From: Campylobacter sp.
GTDB lineage: Bacteria > Campylobacterota > Campylobacteria > Campylobacterales > Campylobacteraceae
NCBI GenBank assembly: GCA_017469645.1
Contig: JAFUFY010000030.1
Coordinates: forward strand, 1 to 64,000
Length of the DNA stretch: 64,000 bases
Direction: 5' to 3'
The translations under genes were made by a program, and so were the position numbers. Shown in pieces: positions 35,980 to 46,408 of the stretch (the stretch's first letter is position 1; each line of letters starts with the position of its first letter). Below the pieces are notes generated by a model that did not search any database, was not told where the DNA came from, and saw nothing but the letters and a program-made list of their open reading frames with translations.

Positions 35980-36077
35980 TGCCGACGATTTGTGGGGCTT
36001 ACGAGTGTTTGCGAGTGAGATAAGGCTGTTTGCCTATCGAACGAAGCAAACACGAAGTATCGCCACAAGGCTAGGCT
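35980..36077 (+). repeat. Structured dispersed repeat, copy C
   Basis: TGCCGACGATTTGTGG at the left and CCACAAGGCTAGGCT at the right. The outer arms TTGTGG/CCACAA pair although their sequence differs from copies A, B and D. Inner hairpin is GATAAGGC / GCCTATC. Confidence 0.8.
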
Positions 36078-36100
36078 CACTTCAATTCCCAAAAATCTAA

Positions 36101-37192
36101 TCAAAGTCCGCCAAATAGGGCTTTTAAGTCTTTTAATCCCTCGCCAGATTTCTCAGCCTTATCGCTTTCGATTAGTTCGATTTCATATCCAGTTAGCGTG
36201 GTAGCTAGGCGAATATTTAAGCCGTTTTTGCCGATAGCTTTGCTTTTTTGGTCTGAATTTATATAAACAATCGCTTTGTTTCCGTCGATTTTAACCGAAT
36301 TTGTAATCGCAGGGCTCATCGCGCGAGATACGAAAATTTCAGGCTTATTTGAGTATTCGATTGCGTCGATATTTTCATCACGCAACTCTTTGCTTATAGC
36401 ATTTATGCGAACGCCTTTTGTGCCCACGGTCGCTCCGACCGGATCTACGCTAGGGCTAAGGGCAGATAAAGCAATCTTTGCTCTTTGTCCCGGAATTCTA
36501 GCACACGCCTGAACTACAACACTTCCGTCGCGAATTTCAGGCACTTCTGAAATAAGCAAAGCTTCTAAAAATTTTGGGCTTGTGCGAGAAAGCTCCATTT
36601 TTATGCCTTGATTTTTTTCGGTATAAACTCGCCTTATAACGGCTCTAACGGTGTCGCCGACTTTAAAGCTTTCGCCTTTTATGCGATTTTTTCGTGGGAT
36701 AAACGCCTTAAAATCTTCGATTTCTATAAAAGTCGTCTCTTCGTGGTCGATTTTTGTAACCGTACCGTGGATCATCGTGCCGACTTTATCTGTGTAGTTT
36801 TGCAAAATTTTCTCTTCTAAAAGTCTTTGTATGTGGTAGTTTAACTCCCTTGAAAGCACCATAGAAGCGGTTCTTCCTAAATTTTCTATATTTATGTCAT
36901 AGCTGATTTCATCGCCGATTTCTATATTTTTATCGACTTCTTTTGCTTGTTTTAGGCTCATAAATTTGGCATTATCGCTTATTCGCTCATCGTCATCGGC
37001 GACAACTTGCACTTTTTGGTAAAGTTTGATTTTTTTTGTTTGCGGATCGATAACCCCATCGTATAAATACTGCTCGCCAAAAAGCTGTTTTGCAGTTTGG
37101 ATAAAAGCAAGTTTTACTCGCTCTTTTACTTCTTCGATCTCTAAACCTTTTTCGTTTGCGATAGATTCGATAATATCGGTAACTTTTTCCAT
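36101..37192 (-). CDS. nusA: Transcription termination/antitermination factor NusA
   Basis: The protein has 363 residues from ATG 37192, with AAGGAAAAAA upstream; the longer start at 37216 is rejected. The N-terminal RNA-polymerase-binding domain, S1 domain (GTVTKIDHEETTFIEI), and KH domains (DPVGATVGTKGVRINAI, AIGKNGLNIRLA) are in order. The long C-terminal acidic repeats of E. coli NusA are missing, which is normal here. NusA modulates pausing, termination and antitermination. Confidence 0.94.
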   Translation of the reverse strand: MEKVTDIIESIANEKGLEIEEVKERVKLAFIQTAKQLFGEQYLYDGVIDPQTKKIKLYQKVQVVADDDERISDNAKFMSLKQAKEVDKNIEIGDEISYDINIENLGRTASMVLSRELNYHIQRLLEEKILQNYTDKVGTMIHGTVTKIDHEETTFIEIEDFKAFIPRKNRIKGESFKVGDTVRAVIRRVYTEKNQGIKMELSRTSPKFLEALLISEVPEIRDGSVVVQACARIPGQRAKIALSALSPSVDPVGATVGTKGVRINAISKELRDENIDAIEYSNKPEIFVSRAMSPAITNSVKIDGNKAIVYINSDQKSKAIGKNGLNIRLATTLTGYEIELIESDKAEKSGEGLKDLKALFGGL

Positions 37193-37255
37193 AAATTTTT
37201 TCCTTATTTTTAACAATACAAAATTTTGGGATTTTTAAAATTTTGAAAGTGGAAA

Positions 37256-37261
37256 ATTATA
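37256..37261 (-). promoter_or_regulatory. -10 box of nusA
   Basis: On the minus strand TTTAGTATAATTTT gives TATAAT 64 nt upstream of ATG 37192. Confidence 0.5.
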
Positions 37262-37349
37262 CTAAATTTACTCTTTTGTTTTGTTTAAACGAATTATTAT
37301 GTAAATTTTGCTAAACTCACGAATTCTAAAATAAATTGAAAGGATTGGC

Positions 37350-37607
37350 ATGGCAAAAAAATCATTATCGTTAAAACTTGCTAGAACAGAGCTTGGCAGC
37401 GAACCTGTGAGCATTGAGATTGATAAAATTGAAGAAGAAGTCAAAAAAAGCGGTCAAAAAATTTTCTATTTTGACAGAGATAATTCGCACAAAGATTTGA
37501 TTGCTTTGGTTGAATTTTTTGAAAATAAAGGTTTAAGCGTATATCATCGCTCCGTAAAATACGGACTTGGCGAAAACGAGTATATGTATGAGGTGCATAT
37601 ACTTTGA
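37350..37607 (+). CDS. HP0268-family small protein
   Basis: The 85-residue protein matches the pattern of HP0268 of Helicobacter pylori ([42 protein letters not shown]). The Helicobacter protein has been described as a nicking nuclease and RNase. Its stop overlaps the miaB TTG start, and the adjacency to miaB and nusA is conserved in the phylum. Confidence 0.82.
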   Translation: MAKKSLSLKLARTELGSEPVSIEIDKIEEEVKKSGQKIFYFDRDNSHKDLIALVEFFENKGLSVYHRSVKYGLGENEYMYEVHIL

Positions 37608-38899
37608 GCAAACTGCTTTTTATACAAACTCTTGGCTGTGCGATGAATGTGCGTGATAGCGAGCATATCATCGCGGAGCTTAAAAAACAAGACTACGAAA
37701 TCACACAAAATTTAGAAAATGCCGATCTAATTTTAATAAACACCTGCTCTGTGCGTGAAAAGCCTGTGCATAAGCTTTTTAGCGAAATCGGAGCGTTCGA
37801 TAAGGTTCGCAAAAAAGGCTCTAAGATCGGAGTTTGTGGCTGCACGGCTTCGCATTTAGGAAGCGAAATTTTTAAAAAAGCGCCGTTTGTGGATTTTGTG
37901 CTGGGGGCTAGAAATGTCTCAAAAATCGGCGTTGCGATAAATTCGCCAAAATTTATTAGCACCGACATTAACTACGACGAGAGCGAATACGCATTTGGCG
38001 AGTTTCGCACAAGTCCGTATAAGGCGTTTGTAAATATTATGATAGGTTGCGATAAAAAATGCTCTTACTGTATAGTTCCGCAAACTAGGGGCGATGAGAT
38101 TTCAATCCCTGTTCAGATTATTTTAAACGAAGCCAAAAAGGCGGCACAAAATGGTGCAAAAGAGATATTTTTGCTCGGTCAAAATGTAAATAATTACGGA
38201 AAAAGATTTTCAAATTCACATGAAAAAATTGATTTTAGCGATTTATTAAACAAGCTTAGCGAAATTTCCGGTGTGGAGCGAATTCGCTTTACAAGCCCGC
38301 ATCCGCTTCACATGGACGATAAATTTTTACGCACATTTGCCGAAAATCCAAAAATTTGCAAATCAATCCACATGCCTTTGCAAAGCGGTTCAACCAAAGT
38401 TTTACGAGATATGAAACGGGGTTACACCAAAGAGTGGTATTTAAATAGAGCATTAAGACTTCGCGAACTTTGCCCAAATTTAAACATTTCTACCGATATA
38501 ATCGTGGCATATCCGACTGAAAATGATGAAGATTTTAACAACACTATGGAAGTGGTTGGAAAGGTGCGATTTGAGCAAATTTTTAGCTTTAAATTTAGCC
38601 CACGACCACTAACGCCAGCTGCAAATTTGCCTTTAATTGACGATAAGATTGCTAGTAAGAGATTAACGCACTTGCAGTCTTTCCATAATGAAATTTTAGA
38701 TGAAATTATGGCAGAGCAAAAGGAAAAAATTCACGAAGTTTATTTTGAAGAGTTGCGTGAAAACGGGCAGGTTGCAGGGCGAAGTTTTTCAAATTTTTTA
38801 GTTAGCGTTAATGGCAGTGAAGAATTACTTGGCAAAACAAAAAAAGTTTTGATAGAAAAAACGCAAAGAATGGTGCTTTATGGAAGAGTTACCGATTAA
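37604..38899 (+). CDS. miaB: tRNA-2-methylthio-N6-dimethylallyladenosine synthase
   Basis: The 431-residue radical-SAM enzyme adds a methylthio group to i6A37 of tRNA. The N-terminal cluster Cys are in [15 protein letters not shown] and GVCGCTA, the radical SAM triad is CDKKCSYC, and a TRAM domain ends the protein. The start is TTG 37604, overlapping the previous stop. rimO, its ribosomal-protein relative, is at 42119. Confidence 0.94.
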   Translation: MSKLLFIQTLGCAMNVRDSEHIIAELKKQDYEITQNLENADLILINTCSVREKPVHKLFSEIGAFDKVRKKGSKIGVCGCTASHLGSEIFKKAPFVDFVLGARNVSKIGVAINSPKFISTDINYDESEYAFGEFRTSPYKAFVNIMIGCDKKCSYCIVPQTRGDEISIPVQIILNEAKKAAQNGAKEIFLLGQNVNNYGKRFSNSHEKIDFSDLLNKLSEISGVERIRFTSPHPLHMDDKFLRTFAENPKICKSIHMPLQSGSTKVLRDMKRGYTKEWYLNRALRLRELCPNLNISTDIIVAYPTENDEDFNNTMEVVGKVRFEQIFSFKFSPRPLTPAANLPLIDDKIASKRLTHLQSFHNEILDEIMAEQKEKIHEVYFEELRENGQVAGRSFSNFLVSVNGSEELLGKTKKVLIEKTQRMVLYGRVTD

Positions 38900-39524
38900 A
38901 AAACGAATTTTATTTTTCGTAACCGAATACCTACTTTTAGGCGTTTTATGGCTTATTTTTTTAACCTGCAAAAAAAATTATAACGACAACAAACTCCCGC
39001 CTTATCCTTGCGAAGTGCTTTTTTGGCACAATCGCCTAGCTTTTATGTGTTTTGCGTATAAAAAATGGTGGAAGAGTGAGCGAAAAAGGGACGGCAAGGT
39101 TATCATCTCAGATCACAAAGACGGCGAGATAATCACTCGCATAGTTAGCCACTTTGGTATCGGCGCGGTTCGCGGAAGTAGTTCAAAAGGCGCATTTAAG
39201 GCACTAAAAGGCGCATTTAACGAGATAAATAACGGAATTGATATTATTATCACACCGGATGGCCCACGAGGTCCGCTTCATAGCGTGGCTGACGGAGCAG
39301 TGGTAATAGCTCAAAAAAAAGATTTGGAAATTTATACGCTAACTTATGAAGCCGATCGATTTTGGGAATTTAATAGTTGGGATAAAATGCGACTTCCAAA
39401 GCCGTTTTCAAGGGTAAATTTTGCGATAAGCAAGCCATTTAAAGTAACAGATATGGAACTTGAATTAGCAAAAGAAAAAATCAAAAACGAGCTTTTTAAA
39501 GCAGAAAATGATAACAAATTTTAA
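38880..39524 (+). CDS. DUF374 family (lysophospholipid acyltransferase-like) protein
   Basis: The 214-residue protein has a membrane helix at about 8-26, an acyltransferase-like [32 protein letters not shown], and PDGPRGPLH, the DUF374 pattern. The family is thought to act on lipids of the envelope. It overlaps miaB by 20 nt, so the two are coupled. Confidence 0.83.
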   Translation: MEELPIKKRILFFVTEYLLLGVLWLIFLTCKKNYNDNKLPPYPCEVLFWHNRLAFMCFAYKKWWKSERKRDGKVIISDHKDGEIITRIVSHFGIGAVRGSSSKGAFKALKGAFNEINNGIDIIITPDGPRGPLHSVADGAVVIAQKKDLEIYTLTYEADRFWEFNSWDKMRLPKPFSRVNFAISKPFKVTDMELELAKEKIKNELFKAENDNKF

Positions 39525-39576
39525 TAAATTCAGTTTAAATTTGTTACAATTTTGAATTATTTTTTAGGAGAAAAAA

Positions 39577-40338
39577 ATGGGGCTTTTCTCGCCTGTAAAA
39601 TCATTTCTAAGCGTGGTTTTAAAAGATAATATATGCAAATTTTATTATAGAAAATTAAGCGGTAAAAAAGTCGTTGATGAAAAAGTCGAAAAAATCGATC
39701 TAAAAACGAGCGAAGAAGAGGCTAGTGTGATTTTGGCTAAATTTGCTAATCTTGGCGAAAAAAGGCTCACAACCAGCTTTTTAATTGACAGCAAAGAGCA
39801 AAAAGCGATTTTAGGCGAAGTGGAAATCAAAGAAAATTTTGTATATCAGGAGATCGATAAGGGCTTCACGGTCGAACTCCCGCAAGAAATCATAGAAAAA
39901 ACGGACGAAAAATTCGGCATTAAATTTGATTCGCACACCAGCCTTTTTAAGGTTTTGTATTTTTTGATGAAAAATCAGCACTTTGGCGAAACTGCGATGT
40001 TTGTGCTTAAATTTAGCGATAAAATCGCCTTTATCGTTGGAAATCAAGAAAAGGTAGCTTACGCAAATATCGTTTCGATGAAAGATCATTTCGAAGTCGA
40101 TCTTGGCGATGAAGATGAGATGTTTTATGAAATTTTAAAGGGCGAGATTGACAAATTTTACACAGAACACGAAAGCGACTTTATAAATAGCATTTTTATC
40201 TACAATGACGGAAGCCTTGGCAACGAGATCGGCTATGTGATTTTTAGCAGGATTTTTGTAAAAACGAGCTTGACACTTGTGGATTTTGTCGATTTTATCA
40301 ATAAAATTTCCATTAAAGAAAGCGTTAGACGCAGGTAA
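39577..40338 (+). CDS. Conserved hypothetical protein after miaB
   Basis: The 253-residue soluble protein starts at ATG 39577 with TTTAGGAGAA upstream. It is rich in Lys, Glu and Phe and has no motif I recognise. It resembles a conserved Campylobacter gene in the miaB neighbourhood. Its end overlaps the convergent tilS end by 14 nt. Confidence 0.72.
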   Translation: MGLFSPVKSFLSVVLKDNICKFYYRKLSGKKVVDEKVEKIDLKTSEEEASVILAKFANLGEKRLTTSFLIDSKEQKAILGEVEIKENFVYQEIDKGFTVELPQEIIEKTDEKFGIKFDSHTSLFKVLYFLMKNQHFGETAMFVLKFSDKIAFIVGNQEKVAYANIVSMKDHFEVDLGDEDEMFYEILKGEIDKFYTEHESDFINSIFIYNDGSLGNEIGYVIFSRIFVKTSLTLVDFVDFINKISIKESVRRR

Positions 40339-41320
40339 ATTCGCGCTCTTTTAAGATTTCTTGGTGAGCGAAAATATAGGGACGAACAAGTGGTGGAATT
40401 CGCAAAATTCGGCATTTTTCTTTGAATTTTTTATCCATTTTTGTTTTCTCAAAAGGTGCTACAAAGTAGAATTTTTCGTTTTTGCAAACGCAAATTTTGC
40501 CAGAAAGGACGCAATCTGTTTTTAAAATTTCTTTTCGTTGATTTTGGCTAAGAACGATGCCCAAAATTTTACACGCTTTATCAATTAAATTTAGGCTTTT
40601 TTGCGAATTTTCAAGCACAAAAAATTTATCTTTTTGATAGAGAAATTCGCCTAGCAAATTTTCCTTGTCGATTGATAAAAACTCAAAACTTTTGGCTAAA
40701 TTTAAAGCGTATTTTTCTACGAATTTATCGCTAAATTCAGCCCTTACGGCGTTCCTTGCAAATTTGGTATTTTCGTTTGAAATGTCATTAAAAAATTTGA
40801 TTTTATTTTCGCTTAAAAACTCTAAAATTTGCGTTTTGCTGACATTATAAAATGGTCGCACGATAGCGTAATTTGTGCGATTTTCGATTTTTTCAAAGCC
40901 AAGCAGATTTGCTAAACCTGCGCCTCGTCCAAGTTGCATTAAAAACCACTCAAATTTATCGTTTAGTTGGTGCGCTGTGATAAGCGTGTCGTGTCCGAAT
41001 TTAGCGCAAATTTCATCAAAAAAATCGTAGCGAATTTTGCGCGCAGTGTTTTCGAAATCGCCTGAATTTTCTAAATTTAGCGGAGCAGTTTTGATATAAA
41101 TTTTAACGCCAAATTTATCGCAAAGCTCTTTTGCGGAAATTTCTTCTAAATCGCTATTTTCGCGGGTTTTATAATTCACAAAAGCGCAGTCAAATTTAAC
41201 GCCTAAATTTAAAAGCGTGTAAAAAAGCGCCGTGCTGTCGCTCCCATGCGAAAAGGCAAGTAAATTTTTCCGCTCACGCAAAAAGTCCAAAATCTCGGTG
41301 TCAATGTTTAAGGTTTTCAA
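40325..41320 (-). CDS. tilS: tRNA(Ile)-lysidine synthase
   Basis: The 331-residue PP-loop enzyme changes C34 to lysidine in tRNA-Ile(CAU). The loop reads FSHGSDSTALFY (a variant of SGGxDS), with TAHQLNDKFEW and GRGAGLANL downstream. The start is TTG 41320, overlapping the stop of the upstream accessory gene by 3 nt. In relatives tilS follows rimO directly; here another gene lies between. Confidence 0.88.
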   Translation of the reverse strand: MKTLNIDTEILDFLRERKNLLAFSHGSDSTALFYTLLNLGVKFDCAFVNYKTRENSDLEEISAKELCDKFGVKIYIKTAPLNLENSGDFENTARKIRYDFFDEICAKFGHDTLITAHQLNDKFEWFLMQLGRGAGLANLLGFEKIENRTNYAIVRPFYNVSKTQILEFLSENKIKFFNDISNENTKFARNAVRAEFSDKFVEKYALNLAKSFEFLSIDKENLLGEFLYQKDKFFVLENSQKSLNLIDKACKILGIVLSQNQRKEILKTDCVLSGKICVCKNEKFYFVAPFEKTKMDKKFKEKCRILRIPPLVRPYIFAHQEILKEREFTCV

Positions 41321-42042
41321 AATTTTATTTTTTTTCTTTCAAATTCATAGATAGTTTCAATATCGCCATAACTTTGAAACTGAACTCTATTTCTTATGCT
41401 TTCAAATGCTTTTTTGTTAATTTCCAATTCAAATTTATTTCGTCTTTTTTCATCGGAAATACAGTAGAATTCCGCATTAAAAAATTCAAGTTCTTTAAAT
41501 TTAATTAAAGCATCCCTAAAATCAGTAGAATGCTCTACTTCGCAAACTCTTGTTGGATATAAAAATTCACTATTTCCACCAAACCAAATCACATCACAAA
41601 AAGATGCACTTCTTGAAATGATTTTTTCATAAGTAAATGGTGGAATATTTTTAAGAGAAATTAAACTTCCTAGTTTTTTACCATCAAAAATCCAAGCTTT
41701 ATCGTTTGTATAGGTATCAAAACCACGCAAATTGCCGATTTCTATAAGCATACCTTGAATTTGCGAGTGCTTTCTCTCTGTTTTTTCTTGTTCAGTTTTT
41801 GGGCTATCTTGCTTAATAAAAATATCTTTTTCAAATTCTTTTAGCCCATATATGCCAAGTCCAACCCTAAAAAATTTATCACATTTTTGGACTACATATC
41901 TAATCGTATCATTTGGGGTTTTGCCTATGATTTTATTTCTGTCTTTGTATTGCCAAACTTCGTTATAAAGCTGTTTCAAAGAAGCAAATTTGCCATTTTT
42001 AAGCATAACCTGTTCAATGGCTTCTTCGTAGGTAAAATCCAT
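41317..42042 (-). CDS. HARE-HTH protein with PD-(D/E)XK-type nuclease-like domain
   Basis: In this 241-residue protein, residues about 2-70 form a HARE-HTH (HB1/ASXL-type) winged helix, found in chromatin proteins and bacterial restriction proteins. The C-terminal half shows HSQIQGMLIEIGNLRGF (E101), CDVIWF (D150) and VCEVEHSTDF (E168/E170). This is the spacing of PD-(D/E)XK restriction-like nucleases. No methyltransferase lies nearby. A/T richness and its position between tilS and rimO suggest insertion. Confidence 0.75.
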   Translation of the reverse strand: MDFTYEEAIEQVMLKNGKFASLKQLYNEVWQYKDRNKIIGKTPNDTIRYVVQKCDKFFRVGLGIYGLKEFEKDIFIKQDSPKTEQEKTERKHSQIQGMLIEIGNLRGFDTYTNDKAWIFDGKKLGSLISLKNIPPFTYEKIISRSASFCDVIWFGGNSEFLYPTRVCEVEHSTDFRDALIKFKELEFFNAEFYCISDEKRRNKFELEINKKAFESIRNRVQFQSYGDIETIYEFERKKIKF

Positions 42043-42118
42043 AATAAATCCTTAATATTATATATTAAAATAAGCAATATTATAACAAAATACTGCCAAA
42101 AGAAAATTTTCAAATTTA

Positions 42119-43426
42119 TTAAATTTTTTTTACTATTTTCCCTATGAGTTTTCCGCCCACGAATTCGCTAATCTCGCACTCATATAGCTGTCCGATTTGC
42201 AAATTTTGTATCTCGCTTTCGTTGATTAAAATCTCTCCGTCGATGTCTTTGTCCCAAAGAGTTAGTTTTGCGCCGTAAAAAAACTCGCCCTCTGAGCTAA
42301 TGCCCGTGATTTCCACGCTTTGCGTGGTGCCTACAAGCCCAGCGAAACTCGCCAAAATCGCTTTATCTACGATTTTTTCGATTTTATTTAGCCGTTTTGT
42401 GATAACGCGAGTTGGAATTTGCTCCATATTAAAACTTGCCGTATCTTCTTCTTTGGAGTAGGCAAAGGCTGAAATTCTATCAAATTTAAACTCGCTTAAA
42501 AATTCGCAAAGCTCGTTAAATTCGCTCTCGCTCTCGCCCGGGTGTCCGATTATCACGCCGGTTCGCAAAAACGAATTTGGAGCAGAGCGCATTAAATTTA
42601 GCAAATTTAAAATTTCATTTTTCCCGTTTCCACGCTTCATAATTTTTAACATTTCGTCATTTATGTGCTGAATCGGCATATCGAAATAATTCACAAAAAC
42701 GCTTGAATTTATGATAGTTTTAATGAGTTTTTCGCTGGTTGTAGTCGGATAAAGATAAAGAATTCGCGCAAATTTCACGCTCTCAATTTTTTCGATACGA
42801 TTTATGAGCGCGATTAGCCCGTCTTTTTCGCCCATATCTCGCCCATAGCTGCTCGTATCTTGCGCGATAAAGCTAAAATCATAAAATCCCTGTGCGACCA
42901 AATCCCTGACTTCGGCTTCGATGTCATCTAAACTGCGACTTTTTAGTCGCCCTTTGAAGCTTGGAATCGCGCAAAAACTGCATTTTTGGTTGCACCCTTC
43001 GGCTATTTTAATGTAAGCGTGAAAATTTGAGCCAGTGATTACCCTTTTTTGCGTGGTTTGCAAGTAAGTGTGGGGCGAGAACAGATTTTGTTTTTTTAAA
43101 ATCATCTCGTCTATTTTGTCGTAGTCGCCGACACCGCTGAAAATATCGACTTCGGGAAGCTCGCGCATAAGCTCGTCTTTATAACGCTCCATAAGACAGC
43201 CAGTTACGACTAAAACGCCGTTTTTTTTCTTAAATTCGGCGAGTTCTAGGATCGTGCGGATACTCTCTTGCTTCGCCGAAGCGATAAATCCACAGGTATT
43301 TACTATCATGACATCGGCATTTTCAGGCTCTTGGACAATTTCGTAGTTTTGCAACCTACCAAGCATAATCTCGCTATCGACGAGATTTTTATTACAACCA
43401 AGGCTTACTAAATATAACTTTGGCAT
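42119..43426 (-). CDS. rimO: Ribosomal protein S12 methylthiotransferase
   Basis: The 435-residue radical-SAM methylthiotransferase modifies an Asp of ribosomal protein S12. It starts [19 protein letters not shown], has NTCGFI and [10 protein letters not shown] cluster Cys, the triad [15 protein letters not shown], and a C-terminal TRAM domain. [10 protein letters not shown] is diagnostic for RimO against MiaB. It is 1 nt downstream of panC. Confidence 0.95.
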   Translation of the reverse strand: MPKLYLVSLGCNKNLVDSEIMLGRLQNYEIVQEPENADVMIVNTCGFIASAKQESIRTILELAEFKKKNGVLVVTGCLMERYKDELMRELPEVDIFSGVGDYDKIDEMILKKQNLFSPHTYLQTTQKRVITGSNFHAYIKIAEGCNQKCSFCAIPSFKGRLKSRSLDDIEAEVRDLVAQGFYDFSFIAQDTSSYGRDMGEKDGLIALINRIEKIESVKFARILYLYPTTTSEKLIKTIINSSVFVNYFDMPIQHINDEMLKIMKRGNGKNEILNLLNLMRSAPNSFLRTGVIIGHPGESESEFNELCEFLSEFKFDRISAFAYSKEEDTASFNMEQIPTRVITKRLNKIEKIVDKAILASFAGLVGTTQSVEITGISSEGEFFYGAKLTLWDKDIDGEILINESEIQNLQIGQLYECEISEFVGGKLIGKIVKKI

Positions 43427-43427
43427 T

Positions 43428-44249
43428 TTATAACCAAATATTATCGATTAGGCGGGTTTTGCCGACATAAGCAGCGATTAGGATTATCGAATTTGAAAGT
43501 TCGATTTGCGAAATTTCGTTAAATTCGCGATCGACAAATGCGATATAATCGACCTTCAACGGCTCTAAAATGTTTAACATTTGCGGTTTTATCGATTTGA
43601 CATCGAATTCGCTATCTTTTACTAGATTACTAGCTTTCAAAAGTGCGCGTGAAATTTTTAGCGCCATTAGCTTTTCTTCTTCGTCTAAATAAACATTTCG
43701 TGAGCTAAGAGCCAAGCCGTCGCTTTCTCTAACGATTTCGCACGGCTCGATATGAATATCTAAAAACATTGATTTAACCATATTTTTAACTATTATTAGC
43801 TGTTGAGCGTCTTTTTTGCCCATATAGACATTTTTTGGGCGAACGATATTAAAAAATTTATTTAGCACGGTTAAGACGCCGTCAAAATGCCCAGGTCGCG
43901 TGGCACCTTCTAAAATGGTTGAAAGCTCTAACGGAGCTACGACTTTTGGCTCGATACTTGTATAAATTTCATCTGCTTTTGGGATAAACATCGCATCAAC
44001 GCCCAAGCTTTCGCAAATTTTAATGTCGGCTTCTTCGTTTTTTGGATATTTCTCAAAATCTTCGTTTGGCAAAAATTGCGTAGGATTTACAAAAGTTGAG
44101 ACAAAAACGGCTTCGTTTTCTTCTCTACATTTTTTAATCAAACTCGCATGTCCTTCGTGCAACGCTCCCATAGTCGGCACAAAGCCAACGCGCGAATTTA
44201 AAGAGTTTCTATAAACTTTAAGATCTTTTATACTTCTAAAAATTTGCAT
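43428..44249 (-). CDS. panC: Pantothenate synthetase
   Basis: The 273-residue enzyme joins pantoate and beta-alanine. Motifs are [38 protein letters not shown] and LSSRNVYL. The type III pantothenate kinase CoaX at 56616 acts next in coenzyme A synthesis. Confidence 0.95.
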   Translation of the reverse strand: MQIFRSIKDLKVYRNSLNSRVGFVPTMGALHEGHASLIKKCREENEAVFVSTFVNPTQFLPNEDFEKYPKNEEADIKICESLGVDAMFIPKADEIYTSIEPKVVAPLELSTILEGATRPGHFDGVLTVLNKFFNIVRPKNVYMGKKDAQQLIIVKNMVKSMFLDIHIEPCEIVRESDGLALSSRNVYLDEEEKLMALKISRALLKASNLVKDSEFDVKSIKPQMLNILEPLKVDYIAFVDREFNEISQIELSNSIILIAAYVGKTRLIDNIWL

Positions 44250-44283
44250 GATTTTTCTCTCTCTTTGAAATTTTTTGAACTAA

Positions 44284-44289
44284 ATTATA
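44284..44289 (-). promoter_or_regulatory. -10 box of panC-rimO
   Basis: On the minus strand GAGTTATAATTTAG has TATAAT 35 nt before ATG 44249. Confidence 0.5.
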
Positions 44290-44342
44290 ACTCAAAATTT
44301 CTGAATTTTAAATTTTCAAGTTTATTATAAAGGTTAAAATGC

Positions 44343-44348
44343 TATAAT
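44343..44348 (+). promoter_or_regulatory. -10 box of prfB
   Basis: ATGCTATAATTTC has TATAAT 22 nt before the TTG start at 44370. Confidence 0.5.
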
Positions 44349-44369
44349 TTCGCCAAAAGGGGATAGATT

Positions 44370-45464
44370 TTGGATAATTACGAATACACCGAACTTTTAA
44401 AAGATTTAAAAAATAAGATTAACAATATAGCCTTGATTATCAAGCCTGATGAGATTATTTCGCGTTTAGATGAGATCGCAAAGATCGAAAGTGATCCTAG
44501 TTTTTGGGGCGATGTCAAAAAGGCTACTCAAATCGGCAAAGAAAAGACGAAAATTTCATCGATTTTGGATAAATTTAAAAAGGCAAAAGGCGAACTTGAC
44601 GACGCTAGTGAAATTTACGATCTCGCAAATGAAGAAAATGACGAAGCTACGATGAACGATCTTTTTGATACTGCGCCAAATTTGCAAGAATATATCACAA
44701 ACCTTGAACTTGCGATGATGTTAAACGGTGATGATGATAATAAAAATGCTATTATTACAATCCACCCGGGAGCCGGTGGCACTGAGAGCAATGACTGGGC
44801 GAGTATGCTTTATCGTATGTATTTGCGTTTTTGCGAACGAGAAGGCTTTAAGGTCGAAGTTTTGGATTTCCAAGAGGGCGAAGAAGCTGGTTTAAAAGAT
44901 GTTAGCTTTATCGTCAAAGGTGAAAATGCTTATGGTTATTTAAAAGCTGAAAACGGCGTTCATAGACTGATAAGAGTTAGCCCATTTGATAGTGCAGGAC
45001 GCAGACATACGAGTTTTGCTAGTGTTGTAGTAAGCCCTGAATTAAATGACGATATAGAAATAAATATAGAAGAAAAAGATCTTCGTATAGATGTTTATAG
45101 AGCTAGTGGAGCCGGTGGTCAGCATGTAAATAAAACTGAAAGTGCCGTTAGGATAACTCACATGCCAACGGGCATTGTCGTGCAGTGTCAAAACGATAGA
45201 AATCAACATAAAAACAAAGAAACGGCTATGAAAGTTTTAAAGTCCCGCCTTTATGAATTAGAACTTGAAAAACAAAGACAAACAGACGAAAATGCACCTA
45301 AAAGCGAAATCGGTTGGGGTCATCAAGTAAGAAATTATGTGCTTTTTCCGTTTCAGCAAGTAAAAGATTTGCGTAGCAATATCGCATATTCGCAAACGGA
45401 CGCCATACTAGATGGCGATATTAAAAAAATAATTGAAGGTGTTTTGATTTCACAACAAAAATAA
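44370..45464 (+). CDS. prfB: Peptide chain release factor 2
   Basis: The 364-residue factor recognises UGA and UAA. It has the catalytic GGQ in [14 protein letters not shown] and the RF2 tripeptide region [18 protein letters not shown]. The start is TTG 44370 with AAGGGGA upstream. There is no programmed-frameshift site; the frame is open from end to end, as in other Campylobacterota. Confidence 0.94.
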   Translation: MDNYEYTELLKDLKNKINNIALIIKPDEIISRLDEIAKIESDPSFWGDVKKATQIGKEKTKISSILDKFKKAKGELDDASEIYDLANEENDEATMNDLFDTAPNLQEYITNLELAMMLNGDDDNKNAIITIHPGAGGTESNDWASMLYRMYLRFCEREGFKVEVLDFQEGEEAGLKDVSFIVKGENAYGYLKAENGVHRLIRVSPFDSAGRRHTSFASVVVSPELNDDIEINIEEKDLRIDVYRASGAGGQHVNKTESAVRITHMPTGIVVQCQNDRNQHKNKETAMKVLKSRLYELELEKQRQTDENAPKSEIGWGHQVRNYVLFPFQQVKDLRSNIAYSQTDAILDGDIKKIIEGVLISQQK

Positions 45465-45485
45465 ACTTTTATGAAAGGATAAGAT

Positions 45486-45809
45486 ATGAGTGAAGATGGA
45501 ATTCTAATCGCACTTGGTTACAGCGTAAATGACGCCACTACGGCACAACTTAGAGGAATACTCTCAAAATGTGATTTTAACACAACGGAGTTAGATCATA
45601 TAGTTACGCTAAATGACAAACTAAAAATTTACGGAGCGTATATAGCGATGTCAAATTCAAATCCGTATTTTAAAATCAAAAACGAAGCTGCTACCGAAGA
45701 GAAAAGAGAAGCGGTTAGAGATATGATTTTTGGCTGGTCTGATAAATATAAACTTCGCCTTGAAAAGGTAAGCGGAAAAGAAACTTACTATATAAGTGGC
45801 AGATTTTAA
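45486..45809 (+). CDS. Conserved small hypothetical protein after prfB
   Basis: The 107-residue soluble protein starts at ATG 45486 with AAAGGATAAG upstream. It has no recognised motif and is not hydrophobic. It is followed by a lipoprotein gene 10 nt later, so prfB and both small genes may be one operon. Confidence 0.72.
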   Translation: MSEDGILIALGYSVNDATTAQLRGILSKCDFNTTELDHIVTLNDKLKIYGAYIAMSNSNPYFKIKNEAATEEKREAVRDMIFGWSDKYKLRLEKVSGKETYYISGRF

Positions 45810-45819
45810 GGAATTTAAG

Positions 45820-46275
45820 ATGAAAAAATTTATTTTGGCATTAAGCGTGTGTGCGTTTTTTGTGGGTTGTTCTGGCACTAGCGGGGGACCTGCTCCGACT
45901 GTTACGCAAACTTCAACTACAAGCATGGATAATAGAACATTTGATAGTATCCAAGCAGGAGTTAATGAACAAAGCAATATAGAAGGTAAAGCTGTCGTAA
46001 GCGATGCTTGTAAAAGCGGAAATGTTTCTATGTGTAGAAGTTTTGCGGATAATATGTATTCAAAGGGCGATTTTGCTTCCGCGATTAATGCTTATAATAT
46101 CAACTGCGCCCTAGCGCAAGATATTCCGTCATGTGTGCGTATGGCATATATGTTTGAAAAAGGCGAAGGCGTAGCAAAAAATATCAACAACGCAATCGAT
46201 ATTTTTATGAGAGCGTGTTATGGTGGTCATGCGCAAAGTTGCAAAGAAATGCGACGACTAGGATATAAAGGTTAA
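45820..46275 (+). CDS. Cysteine-rich Sel1-like repeat lipoprotein
   Basis: The protein has 151 residues from ATG 45820. Its signal ends at lipobox FVGC (Cys about 16). The mature part has paired-Cys Sel1/TPR-like repeats: CKSGNVSMCRSFADNMYSKG, then CALAQDIPSCVRMAYMFEKG with GEGVAKN, then CYGGHAQSCKEM. This is like the Hcp proteins of Helicobacter. Role is unknown. Confidence 0.82.
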   Translation: MKKFILALSVCAFFVGCSGTSGGPAPTVTQTSTTSMDNRTFDSIQAGVNEQSNIEGKAVVSDACKSGNVSMCRSFADNMYSKGDFASAINAYNINCALAQDIPSCVRMAYMFEKGEGVAKNINNAIDIFMRACYGGHAQSCKEMRRLGYKG

Positions 46276-46292
46276 ATTTAAACGATAAATTT

Positions 46293-46332
46293 GCAAATTC
46301 TGCACTAAATTTTGCAGAATTTGCATTTTTTT
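46293..46332 (+). terminator. Rho-independent terminator
   Basis: Stem GCAAATTCTGC / GCAGAATTTGC (46293-46303 and 46314-46324), 10-nt loop, then a run of T. It ends the prfB-lipoprotein run. Confidence 0.8.
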
Positions 46333-46408
46333 GTTTTATTATGAATTTATATAAATTTTTAAGCTTTCAAAGACTAAAATTTCATAAAATTTTTATAAGG
46401 ACATAGAG

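Noticed and set aside
29428..36077. The spaced repeats as a CRISPR array
   Set aside because: Copies are kilobases apart with whole genes between them, and there are no unique spacers or cas genes.
44370..45464. A programmed frameshift in prfB
   Set aside because: The frame is open throughout, with no in-frame UGA near the start, so no frameshift is needed.
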